This document shows positions 49,919 through 61,004 of a stretch of DNA of 64,000 bases, piece after piece. The stretch is from assembly GCA_025890175.1 (NCBI GenBank), contig JANPYM010000007.1, positions 2,475,982 through 2,539,981 on the forward strand, read 5' to 3'. The first letter of the stretch is position 1, and the number at the start of each line of letters is the position of its first letter. The position numbers were made by a program, and so were the translations under genes. The notes below the pieces were generated by a model. It did not search any database. It saw nothing but the letters and a program-made list of their open reading frames with translations, and had not been told where the DNA came from. The stretch is from Ciborinia camelliae. Its lineage: Eukaryota; Ascomycota; Leotiomycetes; Helotiales; Sclerotiniaceae.

Positions 49919-50929
49919 TAGTAATGATCAATACATGAGGAAATATCCTATTGAAATGAAGATTTCTTTTCGGGCTCTTAGAAACCCCCGAAATAGGGGA
50001 ATGGTCGATATTACCCGAAACACCCAGCATCGGTGCCATAACTCTGAAAACGCATAGATGGAGAAGCGCCCAAGGGTTTCTCGGGTTTAGAGAAAAGAAG
50101 AAAAATCGTAGTTTAATAATTGATTGGAGTTTTGAGGTGGTTTATGGATTCCGTTTCCAGGTAACGGTATTAGCGCATGATATCAATGCTGATGTTTTGG
50201 TAAGATTTATTTCTTCAGGAGAAAGTGTCGACGTTATGAGCTTGACATTTTAAAGGTTATATATCTCTTGCGTTCCTTTCAAACAGAATTGGAAGCCCAA
50301 GCCCAAAAACATTCTAATTAACTCTAGATAACTGAGAATGATACCTGCTACGGCCATGGCATTCCAATTAGTAACTCCTCTCATAAGCAACAACTTACAG
50401 TGTATTGTGATCTTAAACAACCAAAATGATGTTGCAGCACAAAATATCATGACAATGAATTTAAATTCAATATCGAGGTACTTGGTGATGATTGAGATGT
50501 CGATTTAGCCCGCCTCAACTAACCGCCAGCGCGGGGATTGAAAATGCTCGATTGGCAATCATCTATTATCAGGACTGAGTCGGCAACTAAATCGTCAACG
50601 TTCTATTGTATCTCACGTAGAGCCTCGACATCCAAAAAGTATCATATACAAACTTCCACAGTGTTCTTTAGGTTCTTTCTATTGCCGAGCGGCTGTTCTG
50701 CATGCCAAGGTCTATGTACACGTGCTTTTAGTATTACCGCAGCTATCGTTTAATGAGGCTCTCTCTTCATAGTTGCCTATTGCTTAGCTATCAATATCAA
50801 TCTTCCAAAACTGCGCATAGAATTGTCTCAAAGAGATACCGCCGTTGCTAGCTATTACTGCATAGAAAGCTTGTCAAAAGTGTCGCCTATTTTCACCAGA
50901 TGAGGAAATATCTAATATATCCTTTTCAA
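49919..50929. other. spacer between two pseudogenes
   Basis: About 1 kb with no recognisable protein in any frame. The missing N-terminal half of the transporter is not here, so it was lost or replaced. This is also where a shared promoter of the pump and the regulator would have been. Confidence 0.5.
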
Positions 50930-52310
50930 CTTCAACCAACACCCCATCCAACAAGCCAGGACGTGTACTTGCTTGTATGCTTTGCCAACAGAGCAAAATA
51001 AAGTGTGATCGCAAACACCCTTGTTCTCATTGCATCGAAGTCACGAGTACAATGTGTACCGGCGACACAACTCCCACGCCAGCGAAGACGCAAGTTGCCA
51101 GAGCGAGAGCTGCTAGAACGTCTTCATAAGTACGAAGGCCTCCTGCGCCAAAACAACATTAATTTTGGGCTATTGACAAAGATTCAGCTGGAGGGAAAGA
51201 GTCTCCTCCGGTGAACAATAATGATTCTGATGATGAATAGCCAAAAACTGCGGGGGTAAATGCATCATTATCATCATCAACTTTCAGTTCTGAAAGAGTA
51301 TATGGGGCTACGTATGTATCCTCCAAAAATATAGGTACTTTATTAGTTCTCAGTGTGTTAGGAATGTTTGGCACGCTATGAATCAAGAACAATGCGAAAC
51401 TATATCTCATGTGACGCAAGCTTCTTTCCCCGACAAATGAAATAATTTCGAGAACCTGATAACTACAGCGATTCATCTGATGATGATGTGCGTGAAGCCG
51501 ATGTAAAGAGGGCGTGGGATCAAATACCCGAGAATAATAACTTCTTGTTTCTCTCACGTATAAGAGTCGTCGATATCTCTACTTCTCATCCAGAACCTGT
51601 CCAAATATTGGACTTTGGCAAATTCATTTGGAAAATGTTAATCCACTGCTTAAAGTCACAAATACCCACACCAAAGTCTTCAGGGTCTCATTATAGAAGC
51701 CGCTAGTAATGTCTTGAATATTAAACCCAACTTGGAGGCGCTCATGTTTGGAATTTATTGCGTGTCTATTTCGAATCTTTCCTGCGAAGATTTCCAACTT
51801 ATGTTTAAATTCGTATGTCGGATCTTTTGAAAAGATATCAGTTCGACTGTCAGCAGGACTAGGCTATTATGTATACACTTCCTAACAATCACAGCTCTCC
51901 CTTAGACCGAACTCGGCTCCTCAATCTTTGTTTGTCTTCCATGCTCGCTGTTGCCATTCGCATGGCTCAGCGCATGGGTTTGTTGTCATAGTGAATTGGC
52001 CTTGACGAAACTTGCCCCACTCTCTAGAGGCTGAAATGCGCCGAAGACTTTGGTAGTCGCTTTACGTATCGTATCGGGGAGCTCTCCCTCGGATTCCAGA
52101 CACGTAAATTTAAATCCTACCCTACTTGGGACTGCCAAATTCCACTCCACTCCATGTGAGTTGGTGATTCGGATTTCCATCTCGAGATGAAGATTCGGTT
52201 CCTCCACAAATTCAAGAGAAACCGACCGAAGGAAGCCATTTTTTCGCCATCACACGCAGTGCAATGCAGTGAACTGGCATGGCATGTCAGACTTTATTCA
52301 GAATACAATA
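50930..52310 (+). pseudogene. remnant of a Zn2Cys6 transcription factor
   Basis: The DNA-binding domain is readable at 50967-51045: RVLACMLCQQSKIKCDRKHP followed by CSHCIE, with the spacing of a binuclear zinc cluster. The frame then shifts near 51040 and continues RVQCVPATQLPRQRRRKLPE and LLERLHKYEGLLRQNNINF, the linker and coiled coil expected next. Further downstream, with stops and frame changes, come pieces of the fungal-specific MHR region: WKMLIHCLKSQIPTPK and IEAASNVLNIKPNLEALMFG, then AIRMAQRMGLLS followed by a stop. Around 52130 a trace of a W-D-x-x-x-P-L motif remains. Several inactivating changes are therefore present. Such factors commonly control adjacent metabolite genes; that this one did so is inference. 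Confidence 0.78.
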
Positions 52311-53650
52311 CTGTGGCACATTTCATCTAGATTTTACTAATCCACCCCCAAAGCCCGCTGCCAAAGACATGATACCTATCCAACATAAGATGATGCAACT
52401 CTCGAAAGAAGACAGCGAGCTAGCTCGCCGACTTGGAAAACCCGATGGAGGAGAAATATCTCCCGGAGAGTTCTGTGGTGCGGAAAACGGAAAACCATGG
52501 GCGCTACATTTCATGACTAGATGATCGGTAGATGGCCATATGACTCGCTATGTCTTGCTAAATGGTATTTGGTGGTGGGAATACTGGCTGGCATCACTCT
52601 TGGGGTGGGGGAGGGGGGAACTCCTCGGAAGGAAAGGTTTGTAAATTAGGCGAACCGAGAGAGGATTGTGATGCGTGGTAGGTAGAGTATGGTGGGATGG
52701 GAGAAAAGGGGGGGATGAAAGGGGAAGGGGATGGGGAGGGGAAGGGGAAGGGGGGGGATTAACAAGATTCATGATTTTTCTTTCTTTTCCTTTTTCTTTT
52801 TCTTTTTCTTTTCCTTTTCCTTTTCCTTTTCCTTTTCCTTTTCCTTTTCCTTTTCCTTTTCCTTTTCCTTTTCCTTTTCCTTTTCCTTTTCCTTTTCCTT
52901 TTCCTTTTCCTTTTCCTTTTCCTTTTCCATAGTGAAGCGAAGCCGAGTGGATAGCTGGGTAGTGGGGTTTTATAGTATGAGTATGGGACTCAAGGGACTC
53001 AAGGGACTCGGGAGAGTATGGATAGATAGACAGATATACCTATACCAGGATGAGATGGGATCAGGATCTGAACCTGGACCTGGGATATCCAATCATATGT
53101 AGCATAGGGGTTAGGAGCAATTGAAATTGAGATTAAAATTGAAATTGATGGTAATGATGATGATGATATTAGTTAACTAGACTGGACTGGACTGGACTTG
53201 TCTGCAATAGATTGGACTGGACTGGTCTGGAATCCGATGAATATGCCAGCCGGCTGGCCATTGTGTTGAGATCGGCGTTCTGTTCTTTCGTGTCGCATCA
53301 GGGGATTTGTACAATCCATCATGGGGGAAAGAGGGGGGCGAGGAATAATATTATGTGTGTATGTGTGTGTGTGTGTGGATAGATTGATACGGGTTAATTG
53401 GATTGGTGATGTATGACTTATACAATCATGTCGCCGAGAAATCAATTCTCAATAATCAATAATCAATATTTGATTTTCACTACGAGGATAATGAATGGCT
53501 AACACGAGAGAGAGAGAGAGAGAGAGACTCCAGACTTCCGTAACAGAAAATCCATGCTACGATATATGAAATAACCACCAGCCACCAACCACCAAACCAG
53601 TCCCCGATCTTCAACATCCCCATCCCCCATCCCCCATCCCATCCCATCCC
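52311..53650. other. intergenic region with polypyrimidine microsatellite
   Basis: About 1.3 kb. An open frame at 52279-52524 probably belongs to the tail of the dead regulator or is chance. The rest is simple sequence, including the CCTTTT array and (TG)n near 53355-53378 and (GA)n near 53507-53526. No gene is supported. Confidence 0.55.
52780..52928 (+). repeat. (CCTTTT)n hexanucleotide microsatellite
   Basis: A near-perfect array of about 19 CCTTTT units from about 52813, preceded by a degenerate TTTTTC-type tract. It makes open frames reading Phe-Pro or Phe-Ser repeats, which I regard as artefacts. Confidence 0.95.
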
Positions 53651-55560
53651 CTAAACAAGTCCATAATCGCACCTAACCAAATCCGCCGCCCTCTCCGCGA
53701 CCGCATAAACCGTCGACTGACAATTCCCCCTCGTAGCCAAAGGGAACACGCTGGCATCCACGATCCTCAGATTCTCGGTCCCATACACCACGAGATTTTC
53801 ACTCACCACGCCTCCCTTTGCGCGTGGCAACATCGCACACGTACTCGTGGGATGCCAAGAGCTCAACGCGGCTCTCCGCACGTATTTTTTGATTTCCTCG
53901 AGATCCTGCATGTTTTCAGGCGCGCCGTGATTGCGCTTGCCGTGGGGTTTGAGGAAACTTGTAAGGGGCGCAGATGAGATGATTTGGTTTATATATCGGA
54001 CGTGGCGGGCGAGGATCTCGAGATCGAGTGGGTGGGAAAGGTATTGCGGGTCGATGGTTACTTTGGTGCTGGGGTTCGATGAGGTGATGTGTGAGCTTCC
54101 GCGCGAGAGGGGGTGCAGTAACATGCAGCAGATGGTGAAATAATTGGCCGCGTCGGCGTTGGCGCTGATCATGATGTCGTTGGAGCCGGCCTCGGGGATG
54201 AAATTTCCTTGAGCGGGATAGGAGAAGAAGCAGCCGGAACCTTCGGTGGCGGTATTGAGTAAATTTTTCACAAATGCCGTGTGTGATTTGGTAAAGGGTT
54301 TTCCATCGTCCTTTTCTTCTTGCAGGAGTTTCGAGAGTTCTTCTTTCCCTTCCGGTGAGAGGAAGTCGATGACGGGTAAAAATCCACCGGCAAAATTGCC
54401 TCCGGAGGCGAAGGGTCCTTTTTGCTCTTTCATGTAGGCTTCCATGGCAGCTCCAATAGCTGCTTGGTCTTGACGAGCTAAAGCATCCATGGTTTTGACA
54501 CCATCTGCAACCTCGAAACTAAACCCGGCATTGGGATGATCTTGAAGGTTCTCCCCGACATTTGCATTGTCAATCACGACAGGTATATCGAAAGATTTGA
54601 GCAACGAAGCAGAGCCAATCCCAGATAACTCGAGGAGCTTTGGAGTAGCAAAGACACCGGCCGCCAAGATAACCTCCTTTGTCGCCGTCGCCAGCTCGGT
54701 CTTGCCATCTTTGATGTATGAAACACCTTTTGCAATAACATGACTGTCTTTTCCATCCAACAAGATCTTTTCCACGAAAGCCGAAGTGACAACGACCAGG
54801 TTCTCTCGCGTCTTGATGGGTTCATAGTATGCGCTTAAGGCATGACTTCGCTGCTTCGTGACTGGATCGATATTCATGGGATTGATATACCCACCCACAG
54901 CGACACCCGAGAATGGATCACCAGTGACTCCATATCCAAGCTCGGCCCAAGTGTCAACCCATGCTTTTGGCAATGGATCATTTACTTCTTCAGCAAAAGA
55001 TGCTTGAACAGGCCCGGTGAATTTTGACTGGACTTTCTCGTCGATATACGAGAGTGAAAGATGGGAACAAGCTTCGGGAGATGGCTTTGTCAAGGTGCAT
55101 GATTTTTGAAAATAGGGGAAGAAGGCGTCCCAGCTCCATGATGGGTTTCCAAAAGCGGCCCAGGCATCAACGCTGTATTTGGATGGGGCGATCCAGGCTT
55201 GGCCATTAATGGCAGTAGATCCACCGAGAAGACGTCCTTGAGAAAGTGGGATCTTCTTGCCATTCAAGGCTTCCTATAATGTGGTCAGTCAATACTAAGG
55301 ATCCACAGCCAGCAAAAGGATTCTTGTAAATTCCAAGATATGATACATACTTGTGGTTCTGATAAGTAGCCCCTGTCTACATCTGTGCCCAGGAGAGCTG
55401 GCCATAAGCCGGGGGTGATAACTCGGGGATCAGCTGAGCGGTCTTCCCCGGCTTCGAGGAGAAGGACACGGATAGAGGGATCTTCTGTAAGACGAGCCGC
55501 AACGACAAGTCCGGAGGTTCCGCCACCAACAATAATAAAGTCATAGGAGTTGGAAGACAT
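53651..55560 (-). CDS. GMC-family FAD oxidoreductase (two exons)
   Basis: Exons 55351-55560 and 53651-55273 flank a 77-bp intron (GTATGT..TATAG) and give 610 residues. The N-terminus holds the FAD dinucleotide fold DFIIVGGGTSGLVVAARL (Gly12-Gly17), then the GMC signature GRLLGGSTAINGQAWIA and the second signature GVFATPKLLELSGIGS. The catalytic His is at about 544 (SSWHPTSTCAM) and the paired Asn at about 587 (RGNCQSTVYAVAERAADLV). There is no signal peptide from this start, so the enzyme is probably intracellular. An upstream in-frame ATG at 55614 would add 18 residues. The family includes glucose, choline and aryl-alcohol oxidases/dehydrogenases; the substrate is not readable. Its frame is fully open while its neighbours on both sides are dead, so it may be a surviving gene of a former cluster. 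Confidence 0.92.
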
Positions 55561-56169
55561 AGTGAGAAGTTGATGATATCGCAGGGTTTTTAGGGGTTTG
55601 ATCAATGAAGCCAATTCACCGGTGATTGATAGTTACGATTTAAGCGCTATCGTTTAATTAATACCAAAAAGTTAAGAGCAAAAGAAGATTCGGAGATATG
55701 AGAAGGGATACCAGTTTGATTAAGTGCTAACGTTATCCAATCAGGGTATAGTAGTTTACATCTACTTGCATATGTATGTAACACTAGGTGTAGTGCCAAA
55801 AGTTTTATCTGGCCGACTGCATGCGGCGCAGACAAGAATACCTTGCAAACAATGCGGAGTACATACGGGTATCGGAATATCAATTCAATGTAGAATTTTA
55901 ATATGAAATTGTTTATGAGTAAAAGACATACAAAAGAGAAGATATTAAAGATTAATATATAGATATATATAGTATATATAGGTATATATCTATATATTGC
56001 AAAGTCGGAAGAAAAGAAAAGAAAAGAAAAGAAAAGAAAAGAAAAGAAAAGAAAAGAAAAGAAAAGAAAAGAAAAGAAAAGAAAAGAAAAGAAAAGGGGG
56101 ATGCATCAGTGAATACGACTCCAGCGACCACAATAACCTGCTTCAGCCGGGAACTTGTAACAAACAAAG
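55561..56169. other. spacer with GAAAA microsatellite
   Basis: Region between the oxidoreductase start and the terpene synthase remnant. It is AT-rich, with ATAT tracts at 55955-56000 and the pentamer array listed separately. No coding signal is recognised before about 56170. Confidence 0.55.
56011..56095 (+). repeat. (GAAAA)17 pentanucleotide microsatellite
   Basis: Seventeen perfect copies of GAAAA in a row, ending in a G run. The array sits directly upstream of the first recognisable residues of the diterpene synthase remnant. Confidence 0.97.
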
Positions 56170-56852
56170 CAGCAGCTCGCAATTTGACCAAATAGTAGCC
56201 AAGTTCAAGCATTTTGTAGAATATTATACAAACATCTCGAAAGCCTTAGAGCTAGTATGTATGATGAAGACCAACTTCGGCTTAAACTGCTTGATTACTT
56301 GCTCGCCCATATAACGCAAATAAATGAAAACGCTGACCTACGAGCGCAAGAGACACCAGAAACCCATGTGACAAAGAATTTCCACTCTAGTCGAGGCTTA
56401 TCCTTTGACTGGATCCGTAGCACATCAGGTAATCATACCGCAGGTCAATTCGCCTTTTCCTTCTTCTTGTGTTTGTTGGGACCAGGAGACGGTCGAGATT
56501 GTCTACAAACTGTTGAAGCAAAATATATTGCCAAAGATGTTTCTAGACATCTTGCATCATTGTGCCGATTATACAACGATTGGGCTCATTGATCCAAGAC
56601 AGCGATGAAGATAATCTCAACTCCATTCAATTTACAGAATCCGAAGCTTCTAGAGCCACCGACGAGGTTTTGAGAAGACTATTCAACGTCGCAGAGTATG
56701 AAAGAAGGTGTTTGGAAAATTCCCTGGTTGATTTGAAAGCGGTTGCGAGTTCTCGGGGTTTTGGGGCCATAAAGGTATTCTGCCACACTGCTGACATGCA
56801 TAGCCAAATGTATGTCTTGAAGGACCTCACACCGAGGATTAAGAAAGCTTAG
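56170..56852 (+). pseudogene. C-terminal remnant of a fungal diterpene synthase (CPS/KS type)
   Basis: Three frames carry one protein in order: FDQIVAKFKHFVEYYTNIS, then after a shift near 56252 ASMYDEDQLRLKLLDYLLAH and TQINENADL, then FSFFLCLLG, RDCLQTVEAKYIAKDVSRHL and ASLCRLYND. After a second shift near 56580 come GSLIQDSDEDNLNSIQF and RRLFNVAEYERRCLENSL. The RHL-x-x-LCR-x-YND-x-GS-x-x-x-D-x-x-E-x-NLNS pattern is the Mg-binding NSE-like motif region of the class I domain in fungal bifunctional copalyl diphosphate/kaurene-type synthases. The intact family has about 900-1000 residues. Here only the last ~200 remain, with at least two frameshifts and no N-terminal domains upstream. The family call is from memory of conserved motifs, so moderate confidence. 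Confidence 0.68.
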
Positions 56853-59545
56853 GATTTCTCATGATTTTGGGAGTTGGGTGGGTAGGAGTTTGAAGGGAAT
56901 TTGTATGCATTTTCGGATCTTTACCATAATATCAGTCGCTTCTGAAGTAAATGGCTATTGCACCTGCAATACCGTAGTCAATTATATTTCAGTTTCTGTA
57001 ATGTGGGTACTGTGTTATCGTACTTGCATAGCCTTTATTGAAGACATCTTATCCGCTGGGAAAGACTGGCAGTCTGGCATACTTCCAGATCTCTGCCACA
57101 GTGCCATAACATAACATAACTTCAACTTTCTGAAGATTGGATGGAATTGCCTCCAAACAAGATAAGCTCTCGTCACCCCCATGAGATTTCCGCACACCCT
57201 GCAAAAGCTGTCATCAATCTGCGATTCTGAATCATTCAAGAATGGAGACCCCGCCTCTCATAACTCGTTTTCGTATGCGGCGGCAATAATGCGGGATATG
57301 ATATACCCAATGCCCAACAAAGTATTTGTTTTCCAGATGGATCCCTACGATCTTACCAAACACGCCATTCCGAGTGGATTCACATTCGCCCACCCAGCAC
57401 TGGGCTGCCGCACTGGGACAACTCCGTGAACACGCCATCAACCAACCAAACCAAGGACGATAAGTCAATATCATTGACCAACCAGCGGTTACTCGAAGGG
57501 ATGAAAGCACCAACAATGGATGGATTATGGCTCGGTGGCAAAATCACGAGAGTTCAGACTGGAACTTCAGCCTCGGTAATGTATGTTGTGTAAATGTGGG
57601 GGTGGCTGCATGGATTATTATATGTACTCCGTATTTATTTCGAGATGCATGGGAATTTGTGGAGAAGGAATGCATTTTTCCTCGACAATCTTATCGGTGG
57701 CAGTGTACGTATTCTTGTTCCGTCCCCTCTTCCCAACAAAAAAAAAAGAGAAATGGAAAAAATAATCACGTCCATCACCCGTGACTAAGCAACAGCCGGG
57801 TGTGGTCGGTGTGGTCCGGGTGTTTCCATGTTGGGAGGAGAAGTAAGTGAAGTGTCAGGCCAACCAAATCATTACAGTCATTCTTTATATTTTGATTGGA
57901 CGGAAAATGAAATGATTTGAATATCTATGGATGGATTCAATCTCGATATGGGAATAATAATAATAATAATTGAAAAGGGTTCGTGGTGTTTCATAAATTG
58001 AACTGGGCGGGTAGTAAACAGACCAGTTCACGAGAGCAAAGGAAGAGGAAGAGACAAAGGCGTTACTGTACTCTCTGTAGGTAGGTAGTATTTATGATTG
58101 AAGAATTTTCCCCATACAGAAATAATATTGAAGATGGACCTTGAAGCTAAGCTTGAAGCTGTTTATCTTCAGGAGAGTTTCCCCTTTTGGTATAACGATA
58201 ATGCAGGTCCCTAAATGCTGTGAAATATGAGGGTGCCAAGGACCAATGAGGCTTACGTATCCGGGGGTTTAAAAATAAGGTTTGAAGATGTAGCCTTGTG
58301 TAATACGGTAAGGTCAGATGGTAAGGTAACCAATCTCAGAGATTCAGAATGATTCTCCGTATTATTATTGGATTTCCAACTTCCCATCATTGAATAATTG
58401 ATGATTGCGTGCGTGTGGTGGTTTGAAACATCTTGAATACATTATTATTACATTAATCCTCCATAAAATATTGGGAGAATAGAGTTTCCATTATACAGAT
58501 CACTTTAGGTTTACCGATATATTCCTTGTTTATCCGATGATGTTCAATGGATCCCGAGATATGGTTGGAATGGTCTACGGTCGTCGGTCTCCTAGAGGGA
58601 CGTGTGTGTGAAGAAACTTGGAAAGAACTAGGAGATTCCATTCCTGTAAAATTGTGAATGCACCTAAGCTCGGTTAATGAACCAATGAAATCAATGACGC
58701 GATCAAAATCTGTTGAGACGTTGAGGATTCTGATATCACTCATAGCCTGCCTCATACGATACCACATGTACATACAGAGTAAAGAAAGGAGATGGGGATG
58801 GATGGAGATGATGATGGATAATTACTGTAATAATAATCATAATAATAACAATAATAATAATAATAATAATAATAATATAACTCAATTAACTCATCAATCA
58901 CGGTAAACTCGATTCATGTTCATGAAGTTAGGAGCAGTAGAGATCTTTGACATCTGATTCTAATTCTGATTCTGATCCTACAACTTCTCACCAAATTCGG
59001 AATCCATACTCTTTTGGCCAGATAGGAATCAGGATTATTGTTATTAATTCCTTGATCCACTCCACTCTACAATTTAAATGCTCGAATCGAGTATCAAGGG
59101 AGACTAATAAATCCAACACCATCACCACTACTGCCAACTGGCTTTTCTTTTGGTTTTGCCTTGAGAGTGGCAAATTACAATATTATTCAAAAAAATTAGA
59201 TTTGCCAAAAGAAGCTATTCTACTAGTTTCCCCCTAGGGTTTCCCACCAAAAAATCAACTTCACAAAATTCGAAAATTCGAAAATTATCCATTTCCCTCT
59301 CTCTCCCTTACCTTTGATCAGCCAACCGAGTGACCGATTCATCCAGTCCTTTCAACTTCCTTACCCATTACCCCCATCACACATCACATCCCTACAACCC
59401 AACTCAACCCATGTTCGGAAAGTACAATTAGTACATTTCCACAAACGCGTCAATCTACGTATAAGTTCATTACTCCTCCACACTTAATCTTTTCTTCTTC
59501 CCTTCCCTTTTCTTCTTTCTTCCACAACATCGACATTCTTTCAAG
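56853..59545. other. intergenic region upstream of the desaturase gene
   Basis: About 2.7 kb. Open frames at 57181-57429 and 57527-57784 have protein-like pieces but no recognised family; they may be further eroded remnants. A (TAA)n tract lies at 58838-58877. From 59290 to 59545 the plus strand is pyrimidine-rich (TCTTCTTCCC-type), a common promoter/leader feature of highly expressed fungal genes. Confidence 0.55.
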
Positions 59546-61004
59546 ATGGCTTCAATCACATCGCAACCTTCGGGCATGGCGAAGACAACTGAGCCAAGTC
59601 GTAATAAGAAATACGACCCAAAGAGACCTCATATTACCGACGAGCCAATTACCAGGGCGAATTGGTACAAACATGTTAACTGGCTTAACATCACTCTCAT
59701 TGTGGGAGTTCCTATCTATGGCCTCATCATGGCCTACTGGACTCCTTTACAGTGGAAGACTGCCGCTTGGGCCATTGCATACTACTTTATGACTGGTTTG
59801 GGTATTACAGCTGGTAAGTCAATTGATTCCTTCCTGTCATGGTTCGCATCTAATATTTTTTCTATTAGGTTACCACAGACTTTGGGCACATTCCTCGTAC
59901 TCTGCCACCCTCCCATTGAAGATTTTCCTCGCAGCTGTTGGAGGTGGTGCCGTCGAAGGTTCCATCAGATGGTGGTCCAGAGATCACAGAGCTCATCACC
60001 GATATACCGATACCGACAAGGACCCATACTCCGTTCGCAAAGGTCTCCTATACTCTCACTTTGGATGGATGATCATGAAGCAAAACCCAAAGCGTATTGG
60101 TCGTACCGATATCTCCGATTTGAACGATGATCCAGTCGTCGTTTGGCAACATCGCAACTACATCAAGACTGTTATCTTTATGGGTATGGTCTTCCCTTGT
60201 CTCGTCACTGGTCTTGGTTGGGGTGATTGGTTCGGTGGTTTCATCTACGCCGGTATTCTCAGAATCTTCTTCGTTCAACAAGCTACTTTCTGTGTCAACT
60301 CATTGGCTCATTGGCTCGGTGACCAACCATTCGATGACCGCAACTCTCCTCGTGATCACGTCATCACTGCTCTCGTTACCCTCGGAGAAGGTTACCACAA
60401 CTTCCACCACGAGTTCCCATCCGACTACCGTAATGCTATCGAATGGCATCAATATGACCCAACCAAGTGGTCTATCTGGATGTGGAAGCAACTCGGTCTC
60501 GCCTATGATCTCAAGCAATTCAAGTCTAACGAAATTGAGAAGGGTCGTCTCCAACAACTCCAAAAGAAGCTTGACCAAAAGAGACAAACTCTTGACTGGG
60601 GTATTCCTCTTGAACAATTGCCAATTATCGACTGGGACACCTATCAAACCGAAGCCAAGAATGGACGAGCCCTCATTGCAGTCGCTGGTGTTATTCATGA
60701 CGTCACTGATTTCGTAAAGGAGCACCCAGGTGGAAAGGCTCTCATCACATCCGGTATTGGCAAAGATGCAACCGCTATCTTCAACGGTGGTGTCTACAAT
60801 CACTCCAACGCCGCTCACAACCTTCTTTCAACCATGCGTGTCGGTGTTCTACGTGGTGGATGTGAAGTTGAAATCTGGAAGCGTGCTCAACGTGAGAACA
60901 AGGATATTTCTTTTGTCAGCGACACGTCAGGTAAAAAGATCATCCGAGCTGGTAGCCAGGTCACCCGTATTGCGGAACCTGTCCCATCAGCCGATGCTGC
61001 TTAA
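59546..61004 (+). CDS. OLE1: acyl-CoA delta-9 (stearoyl-CoA) desaturase with cytochrome b5 domain
   Basis: Exons 59546-59813 and 59869-61004 with a 55-bp intron (GTAAGT..TTAG) give 467 residues. All three His boxes of membrane desaturases are present: HRLWAH (92-97), HRAHH (129-133) and HNFHH (266-270), together with hydrophobic pairs around 47-90 and 180-225. A C-terminal cytochrome b5 domain (about 340-440) has the haem HPGG at 375-378 and a second His in the NHSNAAH segment. It introduces the cis-9 double bond into palmitoyl- and stearoyl-CoA in the ER membrane, taking electrons through the fused b5. Length is slightly short of yeast Ole1 (510), mainly at the N-terminus. The plus-strand start follows CTTTCAAGATGGC, a good fungal context. 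Open frames on other strands within it are shadows. Confidence 0.97.

Noticed and set aside
52675..53102. Open frames of Phe-Pro / Phe-Ser repeats
   Set aside because: Produced entirely by the CCTTTT microsatellite; two frames are open at once.
55997..56314. Lys/Glu-rich open frame from the GAAAA array running into the terpene synthase remnant
   Set aside because: The first third is microsatellite; the rest is one frame of a broken gene, so not a real fusion protein.
60127..60818. Long open frames in other frames of the desaturase gene, on both strands
   Set aside because: They overlap the strongly conserved His-box exon; a result of its codon usage.
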